A DNA stretch of 64,000 nt from contig CAJJDO010000164.1 of the NCBI GenBank assembly GCA_905183005.1, positions 1 through 64,000 of the forward strand. The letters run 5' to 3'. Positions within the stretch are counted from its first letter, which is position 1. The number at the start of each line of letters is the position of its first letter. The notes beneath the pieces were generated by a model. The model saw nothing but the letters and a program-made list of their open reading frames with translations. It ran no database searches and was not told the DNA's origin. The translations under genes were made by a program, and so were the position numbers. This document shows positions 1 to 13,985 of this stretch, piece after piece. The stretch comes from Paramecium pentaurelia (taxonomy: Eukaryota > Ciliophora > Oligohymenophorea > Peniculida > Parameciidae).

Positions 1-1513
1 TAATAACAATTAATCAAATAGAGGATTCTGTGCAATTAATTTTTTAGTATAAATAAGTATTATTTAAACCTTTAGAATTCTTGATTTAGTCAAGCATAGA
101 AATGTACCCTTTAACAAGGTATTTTCACATATCTCAAGTTTTTAAATTGTATAAATTGTATAATGTTCATTTATAATCAAGTAATCAATAACTAGAGAAG
201 TAATTTGAATTTAATTCCATCCTAGATTCTACTTACTCAAAAGGTAATTAAATAAAAGTGAATTTTGGAAGGCTCAAACTTTAAGATACTCTTGTAGTGT
301 TTAATTAATAAAGAGAGGCTTCTTTATAAATATAAATATTAGAACTTATATTTAAAGACTCCTTTGGGTTTACTCTAGACTATTCTCTTTTCAGGTCTGT
401 CCAAATATGATAAAAGATCAAGTCGACTTGTCTTTCTTTATGTTGCTGATCAAATAATATTTTGCTTTTCTCATTAGTAGGACAGTAGAGATATTTCTAG
501 ACTCGTCATCATAAAAAAGACAGACTTCAAGCACCTTGTAAAGATAAACAAAGCCACAATATTGCGTAGAGTGCTTCATGAGACTGCTTAACAGAGACAA
601 GGAATCAGGCTCCTTGCTAAAGCCAATTAATATAAAGATAAGGATACAAGAACAATTCTAATTGTCTTGAAGTAGAATATTGGTGTAATTTTCTAATACT
701 ATTAATAATAGATAGGGATTTCAAGATTCATAGCTTATTCTTTTACAATTTTTGAATCAAAGAAATGGATTTTACAAAAAAATATCCAAATAAAACTGAA
801 TTGCTACCTAAACAGAAATAAGAAAATAGGTCTATAATATAAAAATTATTTATTTTGAAGGTGTTTAATAACATTTATTCTTATATAATTCAATTGTTTT
901 TATTATTTTTCACTTTTTTCCTCTTATTAATATTCAATTTGTAGGTACTTTATAATGTTTTAATTTTAGCCTATTGAGAAAATTTTAGATTCTGAATTTT
1001 ATTTTGAGAAGAAAAAAGGGATGTAGAAAATGCATAATGGAAATACATTATTGATTAAAAAACACAACAGAATTTATCGACATTGTTTCTTTGGATGTTT
1101 TTGTGTTGGGGACAATTCTTTCAAGCTTAAAGAAGTAGAAATATTAGAGCGAAAGATTTGAATGAAAATTTATCCTTCAATTAATTTTTTTTTCAATTAA
1201 AATTTTCTAATCTAATCTCATTTCATTTTGTTTATATTTTATGTTTTTCCATTATTAAGGAAATTTAAGACTTATATATTTGAATATTATTTTTCAATAT
1301 AATATTGCTCTCACTCACTATTGTTGAATGGTGTTTTTGAAATTCTTAATTTGTTAACATTGTATATATCTATAATAACCTATCTTTTAGGAGATAATTT
1401 TAAGAATTCTCAACATGCAAGAAGTAAAAATAATTGTTGACAAAAATGATTAGAAAGATGATTATTTTGTGTATTTTATAAAATTTTCCCTATATATATT
1501 TAAAAATCATTCA
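1..1513. other. AT-rich gene-poor left end with one ORF fragment
   Basis: No intact gene is visible here. On the minus strand a frame without TGA runs from about 720 to 418 and has locally higher GC than its surroundings. It has no good start codon and no recognisable motif, so it may be the 3' end of a gene whose upstream part has decayed. The last 100 bases before 1514 are the 3' flank of the surface antigen gene. No telomeric C4A2/C3A2-type repeat is present at base 1, so the chromosome end is not in this window. Confidence 0.5.
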
Positions 1514-4500
1514 TCACAACATAAGATATCCTAAAACAATAGACAATCCAAGAATGTATCCTGAGTCTGTTGTTGTGTTATTATTTGTAGTGTTGGTATT
1601 ATTGTCTGTTGTATTTGGTTAAACTACAACTGCTGTGCAAACTCCACATTTACTTGATGAGGCATTCCAAGTATATGTATATCCAGAAACTAAGAAGCAA
1701 TCATTAGAAGACAATGTTGATGGATCTGTTGCTGTGCAAGCTCCGCTTACTAGAGTACAAATTTATTAAGTCTTTTTATCCCAATTTAAGAATCTTGTGC
1801 AAGCTCCGTTTGTAGCTTAATTTGTAGCACAAGTATGAGTAGCGCATTTACTAGCAACTGCAGTTGTCCCAGTTCCTGAAGCAGCAGTCCAAGAACATCT
1901 ATCTCTGCCAGCTTAGCATGCTGTTTAATCATTATTAGCAACGGTACATGCAGTCATTAATGCACAGGTTCCAGTACCAGCAGCAGCTCCAGTTGCTGTT
2001 GATTAGGTGAATACACAAATACCATCCAAACCTCCTGAATTACATGCTATCTTTGATGTGTATGTTGAGCAATTGGCTTTTGGAATGCATAGAGTTCCAT
2101 TTGAAACACAAGTTGACAAGGCTACAGAACAAACGTTGGTTGCTGTTCCATTTTGAATATCAGCACAAGTAAGTAATCTACATTTGGCAGTATTGTTATT
2201 TGTAGCAGATGCTAATTCCCAGTAGCATGCTCCATCAGATCCTACTGCTGTTGTGCAAGCAGTTTAAGTTGTGTATGATGTACAGGCTCCTTTAAGTAAA
2301 CAAGTAGTTCCATCTGATGTGCAGGTTGATAATTATGAAGAACATGTTGCATGAGTTGTGCCTGTTAAATCAGTACAAGATTAATCTCTGCAACTGCTAG
2401 ATGTAGTATCCCAAGTACAAATACCAGTAGATGTAATAGCTCCAGATGTATATAGAGTTCCCTTATCGTTGAAGTAACATCCAGCCTAAGCAGTATATGA
2501 TGAGCATGACCCTAAAGCAATGCAACCAGTTGTTCCATTTGTTGTGCACTTACTACTAGCAATTTAACAATCTGAATGAGTTGTATAGAAAGCATCAGCA
2601 CATGATGTGTAAGGTTTACATACTTTTGGCTCTGAAGAATTCAAGGCTGGTACTGATTGGATACAAGCTCCGTCGTATCCAGTGACACAACCTCCATCAG
2701 TATTAGTTTCTGAACATTAAGTAATTCCGACGCAATTTGAACCATTAGTTGTGCATCTGTTACTTATCCATTTACATGAACTATCACTATTCCAAGTTAA
2801 ACTTTTGCATGATGTGTATCTGAAACAAGCCCCTTTAGTTCCATCAGTATTTGGATACTTGTCAATCCATAAACATGGTCCATTTGTTCCTTCGATACAA
2901 GCTGCTCTGACAGGAGTTTGTTCGCAATTTTATACTCTAGCACATTTTCCACTAGCCCCAGCTGTGCATCCAGTTCTTTAGGCCTAACATGCAGCATGAG
3001 TAGTGCCGCTGAAATCTTAGCAATCTTTATCCCTGCATTTATTTTATGCACTATCCCAGGCACATACAGTACCATTCAAAGCAGTTGTGCAAGCCACATC
3101 AATAGTGACAGCTGAGCAGGTTGATTTAGAAATACATCCTCCACCATTCTTTGTTGTACAATTAGTAAAATACCCAGCGCAAGCAGCTTCACTTGTTAAA
3201 GTGATTGGAGCAGTGCTGCAATTTTTAATTGTACAATAAGCAGGAGAAGTGATTACATTTGCTGCATTGAAAACAGCTGATATCCATTCACATTATTAAT
3301 TTGCTGAGGATGTGACACATCCAGATAGACTTAAGGCTTAGAAGCATGAACCTCTTGTAACACAATTTGTTCCATTTGTTGTGCATGTAGATATAGCTTG
3401 TTTACATAAAGCATCAGTAGCAAAAGCAAAATCTTCGCAAATTTTTGTTTTACATTTCACATTATCTAAAGTACATCCAGCCAAATAGGTATTGCATTCA
3501 TCTGCTGTAGCTGTAGCATCTGGTGCATTGTCACATGATTTTGTAATACAAGCTGTTCCTGTCCAATAACAAGGATCTCCAACCTTATTAAAATAACATT
3601 ATTTCTATGTCATTGTTTCACAAGTTGCAGGAATATCTACGCATCCTTATCCAGAATCTGAGACTGTACACTTATTAGTGAAATAAGCTCTACATTTGGT
3701 ATCATCATCATAATCTGCAGTTGCAGGAGCTGTAGCGCATGACTTGTCAGCACATTATGTTCCATTCCATCCACATAAATCACCGTTGGTGTTGATTTAA
3801 CACTATTCTTTATCAATATAACTTGAACAAGCAGCGGTTTATTAACATCCTCCTAAAGTTGGATTACCACCACTATTGCTTGGAGTGGCAACTACAGTGC
3901 ATTTTATTGTAGCAGTATTATAGTAAGCATAGCAATCATTATGAGTTGTTGTGGATGTTGGAGCACTAGTGCAAGACTTATCTTGGCAAGCAGGTGCTGG
4001 TAAATTAGCATTTGTATTCCAAACACAACTACTACTACTTGCGTTTGTTTTACATTGTTCTTCAATAGTATATGAACTACATGCTCCTCGAGCCATACAT
4101 CCTTAAACGGCAGCTCCATTTGTTGCTCTGACTGTGCAAGCAAGCGTTGTATCAACTACTACACATTCATTATGAGTATCGTATAAAGTGGATGCTTCAA
4201 TATTCCCACAATTCAAATCAACACATGTCTTATTAGTTGGATTCCAAAAACATTTTCCTCCACTAGTATTAAATTTACATTAGAGTAAAGATTTATATGC
4301 AGTACATGCTGCTCTAGCTTGACAAGCTCCTAATCTAGCAACAGTACAAGATTACTAGTAAGATGAGCATTCAGTATCATCATCTCGAGTAGCATCAGTT
4401 GCTGCAGTATCACAAGTCTTTCTTACGCATGATGTTCCTACTATAACACATTCTCCTTCAACAGAATAAAGGCAAGAAGCTTAAGTTTAATCAGCACATT

Positions 4501-7500
4501 TAGATGCCATAGTTTGGCATGCAGCGTTTCCACTATTTACTGTGCAGGTATTGAGATAATTATTGCAATTTGTATGATTAAATGTAACTACAGCATTTGC
4601 ACAAGTTTTTGCTACACATGCAGTTGTTCCGTTATTAGTACATCCAGCTTTCATTTCATTACAATTTGCACTACTATAGTTTCCTGTTCCTAAGTATACT
4701 GCCTCACAAGTTGCAGCAGTCAATGCTGCTACACAAGTAGTGTCGGCATTTGTACCTGCAATACATAGACCAGCCCCTGATTTATAACAACTTGTATTTG
4801 GGGTGTATCCTGAACATAAGGCTTATTATTAGACACAAGCACTCCTTGCTCTATTTGCGCTACACCCTGTATTATATGATTAACAAATTTCGTAAGTAAC
4901 AGCTCCAGCAGATCCAATTATTTTAGCACAATCTGTTGTAACATTTGCAATTGTGATGCAAACAGAGCCTTATAAATAACATTTTGAGGTAGTAGTCTTA
5001 GTGCAACCTAGAATGGTACCTGGGTATTACTCACAAGTTGATTTGAAGTCTTAACAACTGGTTCCATCAGAAACTGATGTACAACCTATGCTGTAGGCTT
5101 AGCATTAAGTATGATCAAGACTTGTTCCTGTAATTCCACTACAATTCGAATCTGAAATTTTATAGCAGGAGTTGTCAATCCAAAGACATGATAATGGACC
5201 AGCTGTTTATGAAGTGCATTTATTTTATGTTGTGTAATCCTTACAAGCAGCCTTTTCTTCTTAACAACCAATACCATCTTTAAGATTAGTGCAACTTGCA
5301 TGATATGTTGCACATATAGTATCTGTAAGACCAGTTCCAGTAACATATGGACACTCAGTAGCAATATTGGCAGTGACAATGGTCAGACAAGCTGTTCCGC
5401 TCCATGCACAAGGACCTGCAGCTGATACTGAGCAGGTTGCTTAGACAGCAGCATATGTAGCACAAAGGTCTTCTTTTTTTTGGCATGCTGTTCCAGCTCT
5501 GTTTGCTGTACAACTTGCATGATATGTTGCACATTTAGCATCTGTAAGACCAGTTCCAGTGACATATGGACACTCAGTAATAATATTGGCAGTGATAATG
5601 GTCAGACAAGCTGTTCCGCTCCATACGCAAGGACCTGCAGCTGATACTGAGCAGGTTGCTTAGATAGCAGCATATGTAGCACAAAGGTCTTCTTTTTTTT
5701 GGCATGCTGTTCCAGCTCTGTTTGCTGTACAACTTGCATGATATGTTGCACATATAGTATCTGTAAGACCAGTTCCAGTGACATATGGACACTCAGTAAT
5801 AATATTGGCAGTGATAATGGTCAGACAAGCTGTTCCGCTCCATACGCAAGGACCTGCAGCTGATACTGAGCAGGTTGCTTAGATAGCAGCATATGTAGCA
5901 CAAAGGTCTTCTTTTTTTTGGCATGCTGTTCCAGCTCTGTTTGCTGTACAACTTGCATGATATGTTGCACATATAGTATCTGTAAGACCAGTTCCAGTGA
6001 CATATGGACACTCAGTAATAATATTGGCAGTGATAATGGTCAGACAAGCTGTTCCGCTCCATACGCAAGGACCTGCAGCTGATACTGAGCAGGTTGCTTA
6101 GATAGCAGCATATGTAGCACAAAGGTCTTCTTTTTTTTGGCATGCTGTTCCAGCTCTGTTTGCTGTACAACTTGCATGATATGTTGCACATATAGTATCT
6201 GTAAGACCAGTTCCAGTGACATATGGACACTCAGTAATAATATTGGCAGTGATAATGGTCAGACAAGCTGTTCCGCTCCATACGCAAGGACCTGCAGCTG
6301 ATACTGAGCAGGTTGCTTAGATAGCAGCATATGTAGCACAAAGGTCTTCTTTTTTTTGGCATGCTGTTCCAGCTCTGTTTGCTGTACAACTTGCATGATA
6401 TGTTGCACATATAGTATCTGTAAGACCAGTTCCAGTGACATATGGACACTCAGTAATAATATTGGCAGTGATAATGGTCAGACAAGCTGTTCCGCTCCAT
6501 ACGCAAGGACCTGCAGCTGATACTGAGCAGGTTGCTTAGATAGCAGCATATGTAGCACAAAGGTCTTCTTTTTTTTGGCATGCTGTTCCAGCTCTGTTTG
6601 CTGTACAACTTGCATGATATGTTGCACATTTAGCATCTGTAAGACCAGTTCCAGTGACATATGGACACTCAGTAATAATATTGGCAGTGATAATGGTCAG
6701 ACAAGCTGTTCCGCTCCATACGCAAGGACCTGCAGCTGATACTGAGCAGGTTGCTTAGATAGCAGCATATGTAGCACAAAGGTCTTCTTTTTTTTGGCAT
6801 GCTGTTCCAGCTCTGTTTACTGTACAACTTGCATGATATGTTGCACATTTAGTATCTGTAAGACCAGTTCCAGTGACATATGGACACTCAGTAATAATAT
6901 TAGCAGTGACAATGGTCAGACAAGCTGTTCCACTCCAAGCACAAAGACCTGCAGTCGAGGTTGAACAAGAATTTTGTGTTAAATAAACATTACATGTCGC
7001 TAATTTTTCTTAGCAAGCAGTTCCATTAACATTAGCCTCGCATCCAGTTTCATAAGTTTAACAAATAGAATTAGTCAATCCTGTTCCAGTAACTGAGGCA
7101 CAATTAGAAAAACGCAAGCAATCAGTAGAATTATCGTAACATTTACCCTATGCAGAGCTAGCACAATTGTTTCCAGTTGCATAAACTGAGCAAGTTGACT
7201 TTTACTCCTAACATCCAGTGCCATCTTTTAAGGATGTGCAAGAAGAGTGATATAGTTAACATTTTGAATGATCCAAACCTGTTAATCCACTTACAAATGA
7301 ACATTCGCCAGCCGCAGTAATGGCTTGACAAGTAGAAGAACCATTTAATCCGCAATATCCTGCATTTCCACTTGCACTTGACCTGAAACAATTAGCTGCC
7401 GTTCCCCCGTATCCAGCACAAGTAGATTAAATAACAATACAACCAGTACCATCTTTTTTGACTGAACAAGTAGAATCTAATGCTTAGCAATCGGCAAATG

Positions 7501-10306
7501 TCAAGCCTGATCCTGTTTTTAAAGTACAATCTAAAGTACAAGATGCTGAGGATGCTGCACCTACAGTGTTTGTACATCCTGCTCTATACCCTTGACACAT
7601 TGTTGGAGTACCTTTGAAAGTTGTGCAAGCTCCAGTAGCAAAAGAGGATAATGCATAGCATTTATCAACGATCCACTTACAATCATCATTAACTGTTAAA
7701 TTTGCAAGAGTTTTGTGGCATTAGGCTGATGTCATATAATCTGAACAATTTGCTGATTTTGATACGCATCCTTAAGCTCCTACTTTGTAAACAACTGTAC
7801 AGGTTTCACTTGGTGTTTAATAAGCAAAGCATTCTGAATCAGTATCAAAAGCTGTAGTATCCAGAGTATCAGCACAAGTAGCATTTCTACAAGCTAATCC
7901 AGTCCAAATACAATTCTTATTTGTTGATGTAAATTTACAATTTTCTTAGGTTGAATAAGATGTGCATGCAGTTGCCAATGTTTAACATGCAGTTGCTCCA
8001 TTATTCACTGTGCACGTATTAAATGTACTATTACAACCATTATGTGTTGTTAGAATAATATTTGCACAAGTTTTATCAACACAGCTACTACCATTCCAAA
8101 AACAATCTCCACTTGCTTTTGATCCATCTCTGCAATTTGTTGAAACTAAAGATGAACAACTAGATGGCTTAGCCATGCATCCATCAGCAGTATTGTTTGA
8201 AATACAACTACTAAGATAAGTTTGACAACCAGAAAAAGTGAATCCTCCTCCTGATAATGCACCAGTTGTTCCTACAGTACTAGCAGTTGCACAAGATTTT
8301 TCTACACATGAGGTAGAGGATGAGACCCATAGACACGATGGGGATCCAACTCTTGTAATTTCACAATTTTCTGTTGATTTTCTAGCTGCGCATGTTGTTG
8401 GTAAATCTTAACATCCTTAAATTGTCAAAGAACCATTAACAGTTACAGGATTATTAGCAACACAAGTAGATATATGTCCTGTGCATTATGTGGTAGTTGT
8501 GAATGTCTTAGAGGCAGTTGAGCATGCTTTATCAATACATTAAGATCCATTCCATCCACATGCTGAACCATTAGATTTTATTTAGCAAGCAGCTTCAATA
8601 GTTATAGCTTCGCATTTAAGGGGAAGTGGAGCACATCCATTGCCTGAATTACTCAAAGTACATGAAGAGTGATAGGTGAAACAGTCAGCATGAGTAGTGG
8701 TAGCAGATGAAGCTAACACGCATTATTTTTTGTAACATTTTCCTTTCCAAATACATGCTCTATTGGTTGTATCTTTATCACAAATAGCCAAAACCAATGA
8801 ATTTTCACATGATTTTTCGACACACCCTGCGCTTGTTGAATTTACTGTACAAGTTGTTAAGAATGCTTAGCAGAGATCATGAGTAGTGTTAGTTGATGGA
8901 GCGTTCACACATGTTTTATCTTTACAGCTTGAGCTTGCAGCATCCCAGAAGCAAGTTTAAGAACTAATACTCTTAATACAAGCAGCATCTAAAGTTATTG
9001 CAGCACAGGTTGTATTTACAACACATCCACCTCCTGTCTTTGTTATGCAATTACCTCCTGTTAGATAAGCTTCACATGCATCATTTGTTGTCAAAGTTAT
9101 TGGAGCATTGGTACATGTTCTATTTTAACATCCACCACCTGACTTAACAGTGCAAATAGAATAATAAGAAGTACATAAATCGTGAGTGATATTTGTGGTT
9201 GGGGCATTGGCACATGTTTTTTCTTTACAAGTTGTATCCCAAATGCAATCAACACTGTTTGCGTTTTTAACACAAGCTGCTTGAACATTAGCAACAGAAC
9301 AAGCTCCATTAAGAACACATCCACCACCTGTTTTAGTGATACATCCTGTTACAAATCCTGCACATGCCGAATTTGTTGTCATTGTGATTGGAGCATTTGC
9401 ACATGTTTTATCAAGGCAAGCAGTTCCTGTCCAATAACAGTCACTATTTGAACTATTTTTAATGCAAGAGGCTGAAATAGTAGCAGCAGCACAAGTAGTT
9501 CTTGTGATACATCCTCCATTTGGTTTTGTTGTGCATGTTCCATCAGTTCTAAATGTCTTGCAAGCATCATCAGTTGTCAAACTAATTGGTGCATTATCAC
9601 ATATTCTATCTTTGCATGCAGCACCATCCCAATAGCAAGCAGTTGTTTTTAATTTATTCCAAACGCATTAAATTTCTAATGTTTAATCGCTGCAGTTATT
9701 TCCACTATCGACACATCCACCTCCAGTTTTAGTGGTACAAGTAGAAATCACATCTCTACAATCTTTATCTGTTGCAAATGTGGCTGGTAATTTATCACAA
9801 GTGTTAGCATCAACACAAGTGTTGTTTGTTATATCCCAAAAGCATAAGCTTCCTGATGCATTTTTCACACATGGGAGTTATTTTTTGTAGGTACTACAAG
9901 CATCAACTTCAACACAATGTGTTCCATCAGTAATACATCTATTACTTATGGCTTAACATTCAGAATCAAGTGTTTTAGCAAAAGGTGTACATCCAGTAAA
10001 GAATGCACATTTGCCTTCAACCCAAGCACAAGCGGCGTAGATTCCACAATCAGTACATGGTTTAGCCTTTGGACAATCTGTTTCAGCAAATGTATCACAA
10101 TATGCTGCATATGTCACTGTTGGAACGACAGTAGTTGTTGAAACTCCGCATGTTTTCTTTGTTGTATCCCATGAGCATCCAAGTGAAGAATTCTTGATAC
10201 AATCTCCTTCTGATAACAATTATGCACATGTGCATGATGTTAAACTGTATGTTTGACTTGCTACTAAAGCAAGCAACAATGAGAGTATGATGAATTTATT
10301 ATTCAT
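1514..10306 (-). CDS. Paramecium surface antigen (immobilization antigen), GPI-type
   Basis: With TAA/TAG as Gln, one uninterrupted frame runs from ATG at 10306 to TGA at 1514-1516: 2,930 residues and no intron. The start MNNKFIILSLLLALVAS is a signal peptide. The body is an array of cysteine-rich modules about 65-75 residues long with regular Cys spacing. The C-terminus is an Asn/Thr-rich stretch followed by the hydrophobic tail YILGLSIVLGYLML, a typical GPI-attachment signal. Paramecium i-antigens are known to have this architecture: one is expressed at a time and coats the cell surface and cilia. The central region holds near-identical 73-residue repeats, each with eight cysteines, described separately. 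The serotype cannot be named from sequence alone. The gene has much higher GC than the DNA around it. About 170 bases of AT-rich DNA lie upstream before the next doubtful ORF and are presumably the promoter. Family assignment is very secure; expression status is unknown. Confidence 0.97.
5352..6884 (-). repeat. Seven tandem copies of a 219-bp unit inside the surface antigen gene
   Basis: The string cactcag recurs at 5352, 5571, 5790, 6009, 6228, 6447, 6666 and 6885, exactly 219 bp apart, giving seven full units. The inner copies are almost identical. The copy at 5352-5570 carries several substitutions, and diverged partial units flank both ends. The unit is 73 codons, so copy number can change without breaking the frame. 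Each unit encodes eight cysteines. Central near-perfect repeats are a known feature of several Paramecium surface antigens and are thought to be homogenised by unequal exchange. Confidence 0.97.
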
Positions 10307-12963
10307 TAAAAGTATTAAAAGATTTATAAAAACTGAAAATAACTTAAATTGAAATAATAAAATTAATTATTTTAATTTAATAAATGATCAAGTAATATCT
10401 TGGAAATTTCTGATGAGATTTGGATATTGATATTAATCATCATCATTAATTGATTAATAATTTTTTTTCTATTTTCATAAGAAAATTAGAAAGGTTAAGA
10501 TAACTTCAATAGTGACACTAGCCTGGATTAAAAACAATAGGAGTATTAATATAAAACTAAATTAATCAAAGTATTTTTACTCAAATTATGAATTTTGAAT
10601 CCATATCATTTTCTCCCAATTTGCTTCCTTTCCTAATCTGATCTGTTATACCATTGTTCCCATTATAGTTTTTATCCTTTAATTATGAAAACAACACTCA
10701 GAAAAAAGCAACAATAAAAAATATTTTCAAGAATTCAAAATTCAAATTATCAATTGCAGATTCCTAAATAAATCAACTGCAAAAAATTGAGCGATTTCAA
10801 AATCAGGATGAGATTAGTATATAAGTTTTTTTAAAAATTTGCTCGGATTCAATTATAATCAAATTTTGATTATTATACACTTCGAATAAGAAAGAAAATA
10901 TGTCAGATTAATAAAACAATCCGAATTATAACAAGTTCTTTATAGAAGTGAATGAGAAAATTAATTTTCAATAGTGGTCATACGTTTCATCTGCCATTTT
11001 ATTTTATAAACCTTGTGATAATATTAGATTGTGGTGAAAATTGAAAATATTTAATTATTTTCAAACACAATAAATAGATCATCATTGTTAAGGTTTCAAC
11101 AGCATATTGAAAGGAAGAAATTTTTCAAACAAAAAGTCAATTTGAAAATATAAAAAAAAGGTTGAATCAAAAAAAATAACCTGATTTTAGATTTAATTTA
11201 AGGAGGATTTTTTTTAGGCAAATTTAAAAATCTTTTTATCATAATTCTGGGTATTTTCATATTATATTTATTTCTTGTCTGTTAGTGGTTTGGAGATATG
11301 CATAACTTTTTTGCCATATTGAGATATCCAAATAATATTCAAAAACATTCTCGTTAGCCAATCAAGTTAAGAATAAAAAATAACTAATTTATAAAAGTAA
11401 TAAAAATAAAGTTTAGCTAATAGATATATCAACTTCAGAACAATAAAGATTTATCTAAATTTGAGTTTCCCACCTTCATTTTTTGTAGAATTTATTTTGA
11501 GATGTTATTTACATTTATAAGACATTTTTTATAGAAGTTTATAAGAAATGTTTATGAAATAAGGTGGAGAAAATTCTAAATCTCTTCAAAACATCATTAG
11601 TATATAAGAAGTAGTTTTATATGATTCTTATAAAAATAAAAAAATGATTTTAAGTACTTCAGTCAAGTTTTGCCAGTATTACTCAAGAAGATTTTTTACT
11701 AAAATCAATATTAAAAATAGCAATTTGAATGGATATCTAGATATAAATGAATCAAGAATGATTGTTTCGCTTATATATATAATTTATTAAAAAGATTAAT
11801 GATGATGCCGTTAATTTCATATCCTTCAAAGGTATTTTGTAGCTAGTTCTAAAACTTTAGAAGGATACCAAGAAATTACTGATTATCAACTGTTGCCTTA
11901 CTTTTCATAATAAAATTAATGCATGCGATTCATTAACATCAACTTTCATTAAATAGAAGTGTAATATATAGTCAAGAAAATTCATAGGATTGTTGGAATA
12001 AAACTCCTTATGATTAATGAAAATTAGCCATTAATATGAGTGATTTTCAGTTCTATATGCATATTTAAGGTTTCCATAAATTAAATTTGGATTTAATTGT
12101 TGAAATTATACATGATAATTTTGATTTAAGTTAAAATACTCATCTTATAAAAAATAACACTTTTAATTAATATATGGATGAACGTTATTCCTTTGAGTAA
12201 ATTAGAGGATTTCATAAAGGCCTGTTATCATACATCAGCTGGCAAACGGAATAGAATGCTGAATGATGCATTAATTAAAGGTGAAGGCTAGATTTAAATT
12301 AATTTTTAGTCATTTTTTTGTCGACAATTTTAAATATAAAAAACTAGGAAAGCTTTTTGATGAATCAGAGCTCTTTTTCTCTAAATCCTATATAATGCAT
12401 GAATAATATTTAAAGGAATATAAAAAAGCTGATGAAGGGAAGTTGCATATAAAATAAATGAAGTTATACATAGAGAGTGGAGTAGAATGCACATATGGAG
12501 AGCCTAGAATTCTGAATATGGAATGAAGTTAAGTAAAATGAAGAATTCAGAACATAATACTAATAAAGCTTTCACAACATAATTAATAAAACAGATTAAC
12601 TATTGAAAAAGTTCTTAATTAAATGAAAAGGAACAATAAATATTTTAAGAGATTTTAAATTCATTTGAGAATAATGGAAAATTAATATAATTATTTTATT
12701 AGTTATCAAATATTTATAATGGGAATGGATTGTTCTGAAATTATAGATGTTGAAAATAAATAGTGGTTAGAATAAATCTAATAAATAAAAATGACATAAA
12801 AAAAATATAATAAAATAAAATTGACTCAAGTGGAAGTTTGAAGAATGTGCATTCTATACGTAATATCTGAGAATGCTTCAATGAGTTATAGGAGATTGCT
12901 GACACTAGGAAATTCGGGGATAAATTGAGAGTTGAAAACTTCATTCTACAATTATGCATTGAA
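10307..12963. other. Gene-poor AT-rich spacer upstream of the surface antigen
   Basis: The first 170 bases are the likely promoter and 5' leader of the surface antigen gene. A 62-codon minus-strand ORF (10663 to 10475) is open under the ciliate code and ends in two short hydrophobic stretches. It has no paralogue or motif here and I give it little weight. From about 12170 to 12960 the plus strand contains short coding-like pieces broken by TGA codons and frame changes, for example one opening at 12178. They may be the decayed 5' part of the beta-COP pseudogene that follows, but I could not match them to that protein. Nothing convincing lies between 10.7 and 12.1 kb. Confidence 0.45.
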
Positions 12964-13985
12964 ATCACTTAAGGTAATGAATATCATCAATTCTCTTGTA
13001 CCATTGTCAGATGAGAAATTTTCATTAAAAAAGATTCTCCTATTCTATTAGGTAATTTAAATAATCAAAAAAGCTTTAGGAAATCTCCTTCTTGAATATG
13101 ATAATATTGTTGCTAAATAAGAAGTTGAAGATAAACAACTAATCTGAACAGTAATCTTCCCCTAATGGTACTTATGGCACTTAAGTTGTTGAAAAGTTAG
13201 AGACTGGAGAACACGTATCTAAATTAAGAAAAATGTTGATGTTAAACTCTTTAATTGCATTTACTATGAGTAAAGCCTTTTTGAAATAATTATCTAAGAT
13301 TTAAGAATTCAACAAGTGTATTAATTAGATGCTTTTAATCTTCTGCTCCTCCTGAGATATTATCAAAAGAATACAGTCAAAATTGACCAATATACTTTAG
13401 AACTATCACTTCAAGTATTAGAATTTGACAGGGAATTCTAAGATAAACTAATAGAATAATACAAAAATCTGATGTTGTTCCTGAATAAAATAAACAATTT
13501 GGATCAGAATTCCAATAAGATTCTCAAACAACCTAATGAATCAATCATTATTGATAATTAAAAGGAATGTCTCAATTAAATGAAATTGATCTAGATGATG
13601 ACGAAACATCTATTGGAACCAAACAAGAAGAAAATACTTATGTATCTAGATTAGGAAATATAATTTAATTAACTGGCTATTTTTATCCCATTTATGCAGA
13701 AGCATTTATTAAAGTTCATAAAAATGATATATAATTTGAAGTTCTTATGGTTTCAAATTGTTAAGTGGAAATTAGAACTCAATGAGAAAGTAAAGTAATT
13801 GAAAAAGCTTAGGGTGTTATCTTATAACCTAATAAATCAACTAGAATTAGAACAAAAATAAAGTTTTCATCCTAAGACATTGGAGCTGTCTATGGAGCAA
13901 TTTATTATGAAAAAAAATGATGGAATTGAAAATGCTTATTTAGAAACAAAGTTTTAATATTTAGAAAAACCATTAAAACCCAGCC
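12964..13985 (+). pseudogene. COPB1: Decayed coatomer beta subunit (beta-COP) pseudogene, C-terminal half
   Basis: Plus-strand frames joined across shifts match the second half of beta-COP, the COPI vesicle coat subunit. One piece around 13155 reads NGTYGTQVVEKLE, corresponding to the GTYATQ segment of beta-COP. A second near 13660 reads QLTGYFYPIYAEAFIKVHK, matching the QLTGF..PVYAEAYV.V motif of the coatomer beta C-terminal domain. A third near 13880 reads DIGAVYGAIYYE, matching the GIIFGNIVYD segment. In-frame TGA codons (for example in the RTQ-UGA segment near 13784) and several frame changes rule out an intact product. The N-terminal adaptin-like half is absent or unrecognisable. Known Paramecium genomes keep many such relics after whole-genome duplication; that origin is inferred here. 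Confidence 0.8.

Noticed and set aside
5574..6449. Repeated 72-residue and 60-residue ORFs on the minus strand
   Set aside because: They are out-of-frame readings of the 219-bp antigen repeats; the real frame is the continuous antigen frame that passes through them.
9182..9451. Plus-strand Cys/Thr-rich ORF
   Set aside because: It is a shadow of the minus-strand surface antigen; the Cys-rich look comes from reading the repeats in antisense.
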